In this document: positions 27,339 through 36,405 of the stretch, piece after piece
How the letters are laid out: each line of letters opens with the position of its first letter
Position numbering within the stretch: the stretch's first letter is position 1
DNA from: Sphingomonadales bacterium UBA2369
GTDB taxonomy: Bacteria > Pseudomonadota > Alphaproteobacteria > Sphingomonadales > Sphingomonadaceae
Reading direction: 5' to 3'
DNA length: 64,000 nt
NCBI GenBank assembly: GCA_002344055.1
Contig: DDTH01000003.1
Span: 39,091 to 103,090 of the forward strand
Notes under the pieces: generated by a model
The model's database searches: none
What the model saw: only the letters and a program-made list of their open reading frames with translations
Told to the model about the DNA's origin: nothing
Position numbers and translations under genes: made by a program

Positions 27339-29324
27339 TCAGGCGTCGATCGCCGCTTCGTCCAGCTCCGCGGCGTGGCTCTGGATGAACTGGAAGCGAT
27401 GCTCCGGATTGCGGCCCATCAGCCGGTCGACCAGGTCGCGCACCGCGCTGCGCTCCTCATAATCCTGCGGCAGGGTGACGCGGATCATCGACCGGCTCTT
27501 CGGATCCATGGTGGTTTCGCGCAGCTGGCCGGGGTTCATCTCGCCCAAGCCCTTGAAACGGCTGACCTCGACCTTCTTGCCCTTGAACAGGGTCGCTTCC
27601 AGCTCGGCGCGATGTGCGTCGTCGCGGGCATAGGCGTTGGTCGCGCCGCTCGCGAGCCGGTACAGCGGCGGCTGGGCTAGGAAGAGTGCGCCCTTGCGGA
27701 CGACGTCGGGCATTTCCTGGAAGAAAAACGTCATAAGAAGCGTGGCGATGTGGGCGCCGTCGACGTCGGCGTCGGTCATGATGACGATGCGTTCGTAGCG
27801 AAGGTCGTCGGGGTTGCAGCGCTCGCGCGAGCCGCAGCCCAGAGCGAGGATCAGGTCGGCGATTTCCTGGTTCGCGCGGATCTTGTCGGCGGTGGCGCTG
27901 GCGACGTTCAAGATCTTGCCGCGGATCGGCAGGATCGCCTGCGTCTTGCGGTCGCGCGCCTGTTTGGCGCTGCCGCCGGCGCTGTCGCCCTCGACGATGA
28001 AGAGTTCGGTCCCGGCCGGATCGTCATTGGCGCAATCGGTCAGCTTGCCGGGCAGACGCAGCTTGCGGCCGGAGGTCGCGGTCTTGCGCTTGACCTCCTT
28101 CTCCATCTTGCGCCGCAGGCGCTCGTCCATCCGGTCGAGTACATAGCCGAGCAAGGCGCGGCCGCGGTCCATCGAGTCCGACAGATAATGGTCGAAATGG
28201 TCGCGCACCGCATTCTCAACCAGCCGCGCCGCGTCGGGCGAGGTCAGCCGGTCCTTGGTCTGGCTCTGGAATTGCGGATCGCGGATGAAGACGCTCAGCA
28301 TCAGCTCGGACGGGCCGAGCAGATCCTCGGCCTGAATGTCCTTCGCCTTCTTCTGCCCGACCAGTTCGCCAAAGGCGCGGATGCCCTTGGTCAGTGCCGC
28401 GCGCAGGCCGTTCTCATGCGTGCCGCCGTCCGGGGTGGGGATGGTGTTGCAATAGTAAGAGGCGGCGCCGTCGCTCCACAGCGGCCAGGCGACCGCCCAT
28501 TCGACGCTGCCCTGGCCGTTCGGGAAATCCTGCTTGCCGGTGAAGAATTGATTGGTCGCGCATTCCCGCGTGCCCACCTGTTCTTTCAGATGATCGGCCA
28601 GGCCGCCGGGAAACTGGAAGACGGCTTCGGCCGGCACTTCCTCGCCATCGTTGATCAGCGAGGGATCGCATTTCCAGCGTATCTCGACGCCCGCGAACAG
28701 ATAGGCCTTGGACCGGGCGAGCCGGTAGAGCCGGCCCGGGCGGAAATGCGCGCCTTCGCCGAATATCTCCGGATCGGGGATGAAGCTGGTGACGGTGCCG
28801 CGGCGGTTCGGGGTCGGGCCGATCTTCTCCAGCTTGCTGGTCGGAATCCCGCGCGAGAAGCTCTGCCGGTACAATTCCTTGTTGCGGGCGACCTCGATCA
28901 TCGTCTCGATCGACAGCGCATTGACGACGCTGACGCCGACGCCGTGCAGGCCGCCGCTGGTCGCATAGGCCTTGTCGCTGAACTTGCCGCCCGAGTGGAG
29001 CGTGGTGAGGATCACTTCGAGCGCGGACTTGCCCGGATATTTGGGATGCTCGTCGACCGGGATGCCGCGGCCATTGTCGGTGACGGTCAGGCGGTTGCCC
29101 GGTTCCAGCACCACCTCGATCCGGGTCGCGTGGCCGGCGACCGCCTCGTCCATGCTGTTGTCGATCACCTCGGCGGCGAGGTGGTGCAAAGCCCGCTCAT
29201 CGATGCCGCCAATATACATGCCCGGCCGCTTGCGGACGGGTTCCAGCCCCTCCAGCACCTCGATCGCGCTGGCGTCATAGTCTCCGGAAACAGCCGGGGA
29301 GGCGGCAAACAGGTCGTCGGACAT
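27339..29324 (-). CDS. parE: DNA topoisomerase IV subunit B
   Basis: 661 aa from ATG 29324; the longer in-frame extension lacks conservation. The GHKL ATPase domain shows EVIDNSMDEAVAGHA, VTDNGRGIPVDEH and TSGGLHGVGVSVVNALS. The transducer domain follows, and the TOPRIM block is LFIVEGDSAGGSAKQARDR with MTDADVDGAHI. The order, the 'QAILPIRGKILNV' stretch and length (shorter than GyrB, without its insertion) fit ParE better than GyrB. With ParC, it decatenates daughter chromosomes. Divergent from the outer-membrane gene. Confidence 0.93.
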   Translation of the reverse strand: MSDDLFAASPAVSGDYDASAIEVLEGLEPVRKRPGMYIGGIDERALHHLAAEVIDNSMDEAVAGHATRIEVVLEPGNRLTVTDNGRGIPVDEHPKYPGKSALEVILTTLHSGGKFSDKAYATSGGLHGVGVSVVNALSIETMIEVARNKELYRQSFSRGIPTSKLEKIGPTPNRRGTVTSFIPDPEIFGEGAHFRPGRLYRLARSKAYLFAGVEIRWKCDPSLINDGEEVPAEAVFQFPGGLADHLKEQVGTRECATNQFFTGKQDFPNGQGSVEWAVAWPLWSDGAASYYCNTIPTPDGGTHENGLRAALTKGIRAFGELVGQKKAKDIQAEDLLGPSELMLSVFIRDPQFQSQTKDRLTSPDAARLVENAVRDHFDHYLSDSMDRGRALLGYVLDRMDERLRRKMEKEVKRKTATSGRKLRLPGKLTDCANDDPAGTELFIVEGDSAGGSAKQARDRKTQAILPIRGKILNVASATADKIRANQEIADLILALGCGSRERCNPDDLRYERIVIMTDADVDGAHIATLLMTFFFQEMPDVVRKGALFLAQPPLYRLASGATNAYARDDAHRAELEATLFKGKKVEVSRFKGLGEMNPGQLRETTMDPKSRSMIRVTLPQDYEERSAVRDLVDRLMGRNPEHRFQFIQSHAAELDEAAIDA

Positions 29325-29562
29325 GGTCCAGCCTATGGCGCACGGTGGCCGCGCTGCCAAGGTTCCCGCCCTGTTCTATCCACAGCCGGCGTGAACCGGC
29401 GTGTTGCCCAACTACATCAGTCGCCGCTTTTGTCGCCTTGGTCGCAACGTCGCGGGCGTTCGTCAGTTTGGCCGGAAGTGGAGACGCGTTCGTCGAGCAA
29501 AACTGGGGCAGTCCCGGCCGCGCTGCGAAGAGCCGTCTCGCCACTTCAGGAGTTCAATACGC

Positions 29563-30402
29563 ATGAAAAAGTATCTCACCGCCGCCGCAGCCCTGCTCTG
29601 CGCCACCGCCGCGACCCCGGCCTTCGCGCAGGACCAGGACCGGGAGTTTAACGGCTTTTACGCCGGCGGCTCGATCGGCGCGACCTTCAAGCCGGGCAAT
29701 AGCGACGAGACGATCCTGTTCGACCGCGACCTCAACGGCTCGTTCGGCGACACGGTCGTCACCACGGGCGGCGCCGACGCCTTCTCGACCGGCTTCTGCG
29801 GCGGTGCCGTCGGCACCAGCCCGAGCCGCCCGGCCGCCGGCTGCGACAGCGAAAGCAGCGCGATCGAGTTTTCCGGCCGCATCGGCTTCGACCGGCAGAT
29901 GGGCGGCTTCGTCCTCGGCGCCCTCGTCGAAGTCGGCACCAGCGACTATTCGAGCAGCGTGACCGCGTTCAGCATCACGCCGGCCTCCTATACCTTCAAC
30001 CGTGAGGTCGATCTGCTGGCCAATGCCCGCATCCGCGCCGGCTTTACCGCGACCCCGACCACCCTGGTCTATGCCACGGGCGGCGTCGGCTATGCGCAGA
30101 TGAACAACAGCTTCGTCACCACCAACACGGCGAACGGCGTGACCCGCGACCTGGATGACGAGAGCATCGGCTTCGTGCTGGGCGGCGGCATCGAGCAGAA
30201 GATCGGCCGCAATTTCTCGATCGGCGTCGAATATCTCTACCAGCAATATGACGACGATTCGTCGGTCCGGCTGGTGAACAGCGGCACCACCCCGGCGACA
30301 AACCCGTTCCTGCTCGGCAACGCCAACGGCACGGACTTCATCCGCAGCGACGGCAAGTTCGACATGCACAGCGTCCGCGCGGTGGCGAACTTCCGCTTCT
30401 GA
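29563..30402 (+). CDS. Outer-membrane beta-barrel protein
   Basis: 279 aa. Signal MKKYLTAAAALLCATAATPAFAQ; the mature protein has the alternation of an OmpA-like or porin-like barrel (NGFYAGGSIGATFKPG, GFVLGALVEVG, VEYLYQQYDDD) and ends with a C-terminal phenylalanine (RAVANFRF), the usual signal for barrel insertion. A cysteine pair lies in an extended loop (CGGAVG to GCDSE). Similar proteins are among the abundant surface proteins of sphingomonads. The Shine-Dalgarno CAGGAG lies about 9 nt before ATG 29563. The 238-nt gap upstream holds no other gene. Confidence 0.85.
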   Translation: MKKYLTAAAALLCATAATPAFAQDQDREFNGFYAGGSIGATFKPGNSDETILFDRDLNGSFGDTVVTTGGADAFSTGFCGGAVGTSPSRPAAGCDSESSAIEFSGRIGFDRQMGGFVLGALVEVGTSDYSSSVTAFSITPASYTFNREVDLLANARIRAGFTATPTTLVYATGGVGYAQMNNSFVTTNTANGVTRDLDDESIGFVLGGGIEQKIGRNFSIGVEYLYQQYDDDSSVRLVNSGTTPATNPFLLGNANGTDFIRSDGKFDMHSVRAVANFRF

Positions 30403-30422
30403 TCCGCCGGGCGGATTGAATG

Positions 30423-30456
30423 AGAGGGGGCCGTCCCGGCTGGGGCGGCCCCCTCT
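30423..30456 (+). terminator. Strong GC hairpin after the outer-membrane gene
   Basis: An 11-bp stem (30423-30433 with 30446-30456) with a 12-nt loop begins 21 nt after the stop. Only a short T-run follows (TTGCATTT), so it is a likely but not textbook terminator. Confidence 0.7.
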
Positions 30457-30581
30457 TGCATTTGCCTCCAGGCGGCCGGTGCAGCGTTGCGCGGAAAGCG
30501 GCTCTTCGCATCCGTCCGCCGCAGACAGGGCGCCGACTTGGCCATATGGTCGGGCAGGTGTGCGCAACGGAGGAAGTGCTG

Positions 30582-30947
30582 GTGACCATCGATCGCAATA
30601 CGTCCGGCAACCGGCTCGCGCCGGCGGGCGGGCAGGCCCGGATGAGTGGACGCCAGGTTGCGGCCGCGCGCGCTTTGGCCGGCATCGGCCCGGACGATTT
30701 TGCGGCGGCCTGCGGCCTTCCGGTCGGGGCGCTGACTCGGCTGGAAGCGGGTGGGAGCGCCATTGTGCGTGCGCGTGACGATGTTCAGGCGCTGGCTCGG
30801 GGTCTGGATCATTTCGGTATCCTCCTTGTGGAGGAATCGGGCGATCTGGGCGCCGGCGTGAGGCTGAAATTCACGCGGCAGGATGTGCGGCAACTCGCCC
30901 AGCTCGAAAATGAAGGTGGAATGATCGCGTCCGACGACGCGCCGTGA
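30582..30947 (+). CDS. Helix-turn-helix (XRE-like) regulator
   Basis: 121 aa from GTG 30582, placed 7 nt after GGAGGAA; the in-frame ATG at 30546 would add 12 residues. Residues 20-75 read as an HTH of the XRE type: GRQVAAARALAGIGPDDFAAACGLPVGALTRLEAG. The remainder (residues 80-121) is short with an RLKFTRQDVRQLAQLENEGG stretch. The HTH is degenerate in places. Some relatives regulate neighbouring genes, but the target is unknown; the gene stands alone between the barrel and the convergent DUF305 fusion. Confidence 0.6.
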   Translation: MTIDRNTSGNRLAPAGGQARMSGRQVAAARALAGIGPDDFAAACGLPVGALTRLEAGGSAIVRARDDVQALARGLDHFGILLVEESGDLGAGVRLKFTRQDVRQLAQLENEGGMIASDDAP

Positions 30948-30997
30948 CCCCGCCGGCGGGCGAGGTGCGGAGCTTGTGAGGCCCCGCACCCACGGTC

Positions 30998-33412
30998 TTA
31001 CCTCAGCCGCCCGGCAATCCCCCGCAGCGTGTCGCGCAGCGCGGTGAGGCGGCGGGCGTCGGTGGTCGATCCGGCTGGCAGGCCGCGCGCAAGCGTTTCG
31101 AGGCGGCCGGCCAGCGCCGCGTCCTTGCGGTTGGCGTCGATGGCAGTGCGGGCCGTGGCGAGTTCGCGGGTGAGGCTCGTCATCGTCGCGGCGGGAAGGC
31201 CGTTCGTGCGCTGCAGCTGGTCGAGATAGGCCAAGGCGATCACCGGGTGGTGGGGCCAGGTGACCGGATATTGCTGCTGCGGGTTGAAGGTCTGGCCCTG
31301 GCTCGCCAGCATCGCGGCCTGGATCTCGTTGCTGGTCAGGTGCGCGCTCGGCGTCAGCGTCAGTACGTCGATGCCGCGGACGATTTCGGTGCCGTAAATG
31401 CGGCCATTATACCAGTAAGCCGACCAGTATCCGGCCAGCACCATCTGCTCGCCGTCTACGGGACCGCGATCGAAATAGCCGATCTCGCGGACATTCGCGC
31501 TGTCGGTGAAATCGGTGATCGAGATGCCGCCCTGATACCAGGCCTGGACGAAGATATCGCGGCCGGGGACCGGGATGATCGAGCCGTTATGGGCGACGCA
31601 ATTCTCCTCCTCGGTCTGGATAGCGGTTAGCTTCTGGTGGCCGCGGAAGACCAGGCGGTTGTCGATGATGTCGTAAAAGGCGTTGGCGCCCCAGGTGAGC
31701 GGGTCCTGCGCGCGGCAGCGCGGCTGGCCGCCGCCGCCCCATTCGTCGGTGAACAGCACCTTCGTGCCGTCATTGTTGAAGGTCGCGGAGTGCCAGTAGG
31801 CGAAATTGGGATCGAAGACGGAATCTATCCGGCGCGGGCGGCGCGGATCGGAAATGTCCAGGAGGATGCCGTTGCCGGAGCATGCGCCGGCAGCAAGGCG
31901 CCGGCTGGGGAAAACGGTGATGTCGTGGCACTGGTCGGTAGCGCTGGTGTCCTGCGCGCCGGGCTCTCTACGGCCCCCCATCCACAGGCCGGCGAGCCGG
32001 TCGCCCTCGGCGAAGACGCCGGGGCTGTCGATGATGCGGGCGCGGGAGGGATCGGCGACCGGGATCTCGATCACGTCGATGCGGAAGAGCGCGGTGCGAT
32101 TGTCGCCGCTCTGCGCGCTGTTGCAACTCGCCAGTTCGCGCTGGTCGCGGACCCAGCCGGTGCCTGAGACGTAGACGATGATTGCGCGCTCGTCGGACGA
32201 CACGACGCTGTGGGTGTGCGAGCCGCGGCAGGTCTGCACCTGGCCGACCTGGCGGGGCAGCAGGGGATTGGAAATGTCGAAGATGCGGATGCCGCGCAGG
32301 CGGTTCGGGGTGACGTCCTCCAGATTGCCCTGCCGCCCGCAATCGGTGCGGCCGAGATTTTGCTCGACCGACATGATGAGGAGGTTGCCGACGATCGAAA
32401 GGTCGCCCTGGCCGCCCGGGCAGACGACGGAGGTGATGTGGCGCGGCGCCGCGGCCGGATTGGCGGGGTCGATCCGGTAGAGGTTGAAGCCGTGATAATT
32501 GCCGACCGCGAGCAGATCGCCGGAAAAGGCCATGTCGGTCTGGGCGAAGCTCATCAGCGGCGAGCGCTCGACCGTGCCGGCGGGGCGCGCGGGCTGGGTC
32601 GGGGTCGCGGGGCGGGCAGCGAGCGGCGGGGCGAGATCGGCGGGATTGTTCGGATCGAAGAAGCCCGGCGGGCGCGGCAGGCTGGCGACCAGGGTCAGGT
32701 TGCTGATCGCCTGCCCGGCATCGCGAAAGCCGGGGCGCAGGGTGGCGCGGGGATCGTTGGCGATGCCGGCGAGCAGGGCCGTCATCCGGTCGATCTCGGC
32801 CTGCTGCTCGTTCACCACCTCGTTGACGAAGTCGAACAGATTGGGGTCGTAGGCCGATCCGGCCCGCTCCAGCAGGTCGCGCGCCATGGTGAGCGCGCCT
32901 TCGTGGTGGGCGATCATCCGTTCGAGGAATTGCCGGTCGAAGTCGGAGCCGCGCGCGGCGGCCAAAGCGGTCAGCTGCGCGGGCGTCGACATGCCGGGCA
33001 TGCCCTCATGCGCGGCGTGGCCGCCATGGGCGCCATGACTGGCGGCGGGATTGGGGGCGTCCTGGCCGCGATCGGTCAGCCAGGTGCGCATGAAGCGGAT
33101 TTCGCCGGCCTGCGAGCGGTCGATCCGTCCGGCGGCATCGACCAAAGGCCGGCTGCGCGTGCGGTCGCGGACCAGAGCGGCCATCTCGACGGCTTGCTGA
33201 TGGTGCAGGATCATGTCCTGCATGAATTTCACGTCGGCGGCGGTGAAGCGCGTCTCCGCGACCCGCGCCGCTTCCTCGGGCGGCAGGACACGCGTCGGCT
33301 GTCCCGGCGCGCCGGGCTGCAGGATCGGCGGCTGCTGCGCGAAAGCGGGCGACGCCGCGGTCAGGGCCGTGAAGGCGAGGAGCGCGCGGACGGTCGGACG
33401 GCGAAGGGACAA
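30998..33412 (-). CDS. Exported DUF305 + LVIVD-repeat fusion protein
   Basis: 804 aa, signal peptide at the N-terminus (ALLAFTALTAASPAFAQ). Residues about 55-220 form a DUF305 (ferritin-like four-helix) domain with two paired HH motifs: KFMQDMILHHQQAVEMA and RMIAHHEGALTMARDLLE. Residues about 290-760 read as an LVIVD beta-propeller with repeats such as GIRIFDISNPLLPRQVG, GILLDISDPRRPRRID and ISITDFTDSANVREIG. A His/Met-rich linker HGAHGGHAAHEGMPGM joins the halves. DUF305 proteins are often tied to metal binding; LVIVD propellers are found in large surface proteins. A combined metal and adhesion role is inference. Confidence 0.85.
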   Translation of the reverse strand: MSLRRPTVRALLAFTALTAASPAFAQQPPILQPGAPGQPTRVLPPEEAARVAETRFTAADVKFMQDMILHHQQAVEMAALVRDRTRSRPLVDAAGRIDRSQAGEIRFMRTWLTDRGQDAPNPAASHGAHGGHAAHEGMPGMSTPAQLTALAAARGSDFDRQFLERMIAHHEGALTMARDLLERAGSAYDPNLFDFVNEVVNEQQAEIDRMTALLAGIANDPRATLRPGFRDAGQAISNLTLVASLPRPPGFFDPNNPADLAPPLAARPATPTQPARPAGTVERSPLMSFAQTDMAFSGDLLAVGNYHGFNLYRIDPANPAAAPRHITSVVCPGGQGDLSIVGNLLIMSVEQNLGRTDCGRQGNLEDVTPNRLRGIRIFDISNPLLPRQVGQVQTCRGSHTHSVVSSDERAIIVYVSGTGWVRDQRELASCNSAQSGDNRTALFRIDVIEIPVADPSRARIIDSPGVFAEGDRLAGLWMGGRREPGAQDTSATDQCHDITVFPSRRLAAGACSGNGILLDISDPRRPRRIDSVFDPNFAYWHSATFNNDGTKVLFTDEWGGGGQPRCRAQDPLTWGANAFYDIIDNRLVFRGHQKLTAIQTEEENCVAHNGSIIPVPGRDIFVQAWYQGGISITDFTDSANVREIGYFDRGPVDGEQMVLAGYWSAYWYNGRIYGTEIVRGIDVLTLTPSAHLTSNEIQAAMLASQGQTFNPQQQYPVTWPHHPVIALAYLDQLQRTNGLPAATMTSLTRELATARTAIDANRKDAALAGRLETLARGLPAGSTTDARRLTALRDTLRGIAGRLR

Positions 33413-33478
33413 GGCCTGATCTCCTGCAAGAGGGAGACGAGGCCTAGCACGACGCCTTAACGATGCAACAGCGCCTGC

Positions 33479-34183
33479 CTAGCGGACGCGCGGCCCGCCG
33501 AAAGGCAGTGGCGGCGGGGGCTTGCGGTCGCGGCGGGGCAGCTGGGCCTGATAGGCGACGCCGCAATGCTGGACGCAATAGGGGAAGCCCGGATTAGCCG
33601 GGTTGCCGCAAAAGTGGAAATCCGGCTCGCCGGGATGGCCGATCGGCCATTTGCAGACCTTCTCGCTCAGATCGAGCAGGCCGGTCTTGTCGGCGACTTC
33701 CGGGCTAGGCTTGGCCGGGACCAGGCGGCGCGGCGGGGCGGGCGGGATCGGCGCCTGCTGCTCGCCAGGACCCTGGCGGACGAAGCCGCCCGGGCCGATC
33801 GAGACAACGCGCGGCTGCGGCGCTTCGGACGGCGCGACCGGCTGCGGCAGCGGCGCCGCCGCGGCGGGCGCCTCCGGCTCCTCGTCGTTCAGGTCGAAGG
33901 GCGGCGTGCCTTCCACGTCGAGCGCGGTGGTCGCGGGGAAATCGGGTGAAGGTGCGGGCGCGAGCGGCGGAGGCGGCGGCGCGGCCGGCGCGGGGGCCGC
34001 CGCAGCCGAAGACGCCTCGTTCGGCTTCACCGGCGAGGGGCGCGACTGCAGGCCGAGGCGATGGGCCTTGCCGATCACCGCATTGCGCGACACGCCGCCC
34101 AGATCCTCGGCGATCTGGCTCGCGGTCATGCCGCGCGTCCACATCTCCCTCAGCCGATCGATTCTCTCGTCCGTCCAGGACAT
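33479..34183 (-). CDS. gcrA: GcrA cell cycle regulator
   Basis: 234 aa. The N-terminal SWTDERIDRLREMWTRGMTASQIAEDLGGVSRNAVIGKAHRLGL is the GcrA DNA-binding domain. A long Ala/Pro-rich linker follows (residues about 55-160), and the C-terminal domain holds KVCKWPIGHPGEPDFHFCG with GFPYCVQH, two cysteine pairs and histidines. In Caulobacter, GcrA binds sigma-70 and activates transcription from promoters carrying CcrM-methylated GANTC sites, controlling replication and division genes. Its presence is strong evidence for an alphaproteobacterium. It is divergent from an exported gene. Confidence 0.95.
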   Translation of the reverse strand: MSWTDERIDRLREMWTRGMTASQIAEDLGGVSRNAVIGKAHRLGLQSRPSPVKPNEASSAAAAPAPAAPPPPPLAPAPSPDFPATTALDVEGTPPFDLNDEEPEAPAAAAPLPQPVAPSEAPQPRVVSIGPGGFVRQGPGEQQAPIPPAPPRRLVPAKPSPEVADKTGLLDLSEKVCKWPIGHPGEPDFHFCGNPANPGFPYCVQHCGVAYQAQLPRRDRKPPPPLPFGGPRVR

Positions 34184-34432
34184 GGCGTCATCCTTCTGGC
34201 TCGGCTCAATGGCGTTGGCGGTCCGCGCGATCGCGGCAGCCCATCCGCCTGCCTGTTCCGAATTGGGTGGTGCCGCAGGTGCGGCAAGTGACCGCTATGT
34301 GACGCAGGCGAGGCCGTTCTTCAAGGGGTGGCGAGTCGTTTGCCGATGACGGACGCCAGGCGCTTGGAAAGCGGGCATTTTCGTGGGAGGATCGGCGGCA
34401 CGGGTCCGGAATGGGACGCAGGGAGGCCGCGA

Positions 34433-35356
34433 ATGCGCGCATGGTTGAGCCGGGCGTTTGCGTCACTCTTCCTTCTGCCCGGCGCGGCGGCCGCTCCGCC
34501 GGCGAACGCACCGGTGGAACCGGCGGTCGCGATGCCGGAAAATCCCGACGCCCCGACACTCGTGGTGACCGGCAGGCGGCAGGCGACGCCCGGCGAAGTG
34601 GCTCTGTTTGTCGACAATGTTCTGGCCGAACCCGAAAATGACCGGGTGGCGCGCTGGGCCGATCGCCTGTGCCTTTCAATCGCCGGTCTCGACGATGGGC
34701 GCCGCGACTTCTTCGCCGGGGAGATCGCTACGGTCGCGGAGCGGCTGAATCTGGATGTCGCCCAGCGCCATTGCGATCCTTCCGTCCACATCATCTTCAC
34801 CGCCGAGCCGGAATTGCTGCTCGCCAGGCTCGCGCGGGACCGTCCGGCCTTCTTCGGCGTGATCCCCCAAGCGGAGCAGCGGCCATTCCGAGCCTCGCGC
34901 GCGCCTGTGCGCTGGCTGTCCTTCGGCCAATTGCGGGGGCCGCAGGGCCAATTGCCCATCGGCTTCGCCGCTCCGCCGTCGAGGGGCGAGCCCGAACGGC
35001 CCGTGCCCGGCTTCCGCACCACGCCATCGCGGCTGGAGACCGGCTCGCGCATCGACCTGCAGGCCATGATCGTGATCGTCGACACGACCCGGCTGGCGGG
35101 CATCTCATACCGGTCGCTCGCCGACTATCTGTCGATGGTGGTGCTCGGCAATGTCCGGCCGGACCATGGCGCGATCGCGCTGCCGTCGATCCTGAACCTG
35201 ATGGATGCGAGCGGCGGCTCCGCCGGCGCCGCGACGACCGAACTCAGTCAGTGGGACCTGTCCTATCTGGACGGGATGTATGCGGGGACGTGGAACGTGC
35301 CGGCCGCCCAGCGGATCGGCGTGATCCGTGCCGCCATGCGCCGCCGCCCGGACTGA
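34433..35356 (+). CDS. Exported protein with TonB-box-like motif
   Basis: 307 aa, start ATG 34433 with GGGAGG upstream. Signal MRAWLSRAFASLFLLPGAAAA, then residues 41-49 PTLVVTGRR, similar to the TonB box with TGR/K seen at the N-termini of TonB-dependent receptors, but the protein lacks a plug and barrel. The remaining part has a stretch DRLCLSIAGLDDGRRDFFAGEIATVAERLNL with two cysteines, and later SLADYLSMVVLGNVRPDHGAIALPSILNL. I do not recognise the fold. The protein probably resides in the periplasm. It lies upstream of an ABC-2 permease on the same strand. Confidence 0.7.
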   Translation: MRAWLSRAFASLFLLPGAAAAPPANAPVEPAVAMPENPDAPTLVVTGRRQATPGEVALFVDNVLAEPENDRVARWADRLCLSIAGLDDGRRDFFAGEIATVAERLNLDVAQRHCDPSVHIIFTAEPELLLARLARDRPAFFGVIPQAEQRPFRASRAPVRWLSFGQLRGPQGQLPIGFAAPPSRGEPERPVPGFRTTPSRLETGSRIDLQAMIVIVDTTRLAGISYRSLADYLSMVVLGNVRPDHGAIALPSILNLMDASGGSAGAATTELSQWDLSYLDGMYAGTWNVPAAQRIGVIRAAMRRRPD

Positions 35357-35421
35357 TCGCGCGTGGCCCGGCCGCGCCAGCCGGGCTTGCCGCCGCCCGC
35401 CGCCGGGACTAGCGGCAAGGC

Positions 35422-36258
35422 GTGAGCGATCCCGTCAAAGCCTGGGTACGGAGCGACCCCGGCGTTCCCATCATCCGCAACGTCAATTGGGGCGGCCTGC
35501 GCACGCTCTACACCAAGGAAGTGCGGCGCTTCTTCAAGGTGCAGCTGCAGACCGTCTGGGCGCCCGCGCTCACGACCCTGCTCTTCCTGGCGATTTTCAC
35601 CGTCGCCCTGGGGGCGCGGCGGGAAGTGAGTCTGGCCGGCGCGAGCCTGGCCTTCGCCGATTTCGTCGCGCCGGGCCTGATCGTCATGGGGATGATCCAG
35701 AACAGCTTCGCCAATTCCAGTTTCTCCCTGCTGGTCGGCAAGATTCAGGGGACGATCGTCGATTATCTGATGCCGCCGCTGTCCACGATGGAATTGATCA
35801 CCGCCATGGTCGGCGCGGCGGTGACGCGGGCGGTGCTGGTCGGTTTCGCGGTATGGGGGGCGATGCTGCTCTGGCCGGGCGTGCATGTCTGGCCGCAGCA
35901 TGTCTGGGCGGTGATCTGGTTCGGCCTGATGGGATCGGCGATGCTGGGCTTCCTTGGCCTGCTCACCTCGATCTGGGCGGAGAAGTTCGATCATGCCGCC
36001 GCGGTCAGCAATTTCATCGTGATGCCGCTGTCGCTGCTGTCGGGGACCTTCTATTCGATCGAACAGCTGGCGCCCGGCTTCCAGACGGTGAGCCACTTCA
36101 ACCCATTCTTCTATGTGATTTCCGGCTTCCGCTACGGTTTCGTCGGCGCGGCCGATTCGCCGGTTTTGTTCGGCGCGGGCCTCCTGCTGGCGATCAACCT
36201 GGCGCTGCTGGCGCTCTGCTACGCCCTGCTGCGCAGCGGCTGGCGCCTGCGCGCCTGA
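35422..36258 (+). CDS. ABC-2 type transporter permease
   Basis: 278 aa, start GTG at 35422. Six membrane segments; the N-terminal amphipathic part RNVNWGGLRTLYTKEVRRFFK and a later conserved stretch LSLLSGTFYSIEQLAPGFQTVSHFNPFFY are typical of the ABC-2 group that exports polysaccharides, teichoic acids, drugs or lipids. No ATPase gene is adjacent on either side, so the partner must lie elsewhere. The permease has 65 bases to the preceding exported gene, so they could share a transcript. Confidence 0.8.
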   Translation: MSDPVKAWVRSDPGVPIIRNVNWGGLRTLYTKEVRRFFKVQLQTVWAPALTTLLFLAIFTVALGARREVSLAGASLAFADFVAPGLIVMGMIQNSFANSSFSLLVGKIQGTIVDYLMPPLSTMELITAMVGAAVTRAVLVGFAVWGAMLLWPGVHVWPQHVWAVIWFGLMGSAMLGFLGLLTSIWAEKFDHAAAVSNFIVMPLSLLSGTFYSIEQLAPGFQTVSHFNPFFYVISGFRYGFVGAADSPVLFGAGLLLAINLALLALCYALLRSGWRLRA

Positions 36259-36405
36259 CTGCCATATCTTGCGCTCCGCCTGAGGCGATTTTTGTCTGCG
36301 ACAAAGCGATACAGACCTGAACACTTTCTGCCGATCGCGTTCAGCGGAACGCCAGACCGGCTACGTTAGTAGCAGCTCATTCTTCTCACGAAGGGAGTTT
36401 GAGTC

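Noticed and set aside
36346..36367. GGAAC...CGTT before the Arg-rich pair as EcfG promoter
   Set aside because: The spacer is 13 nt rather than 16-17, so it does not meet the consensus.
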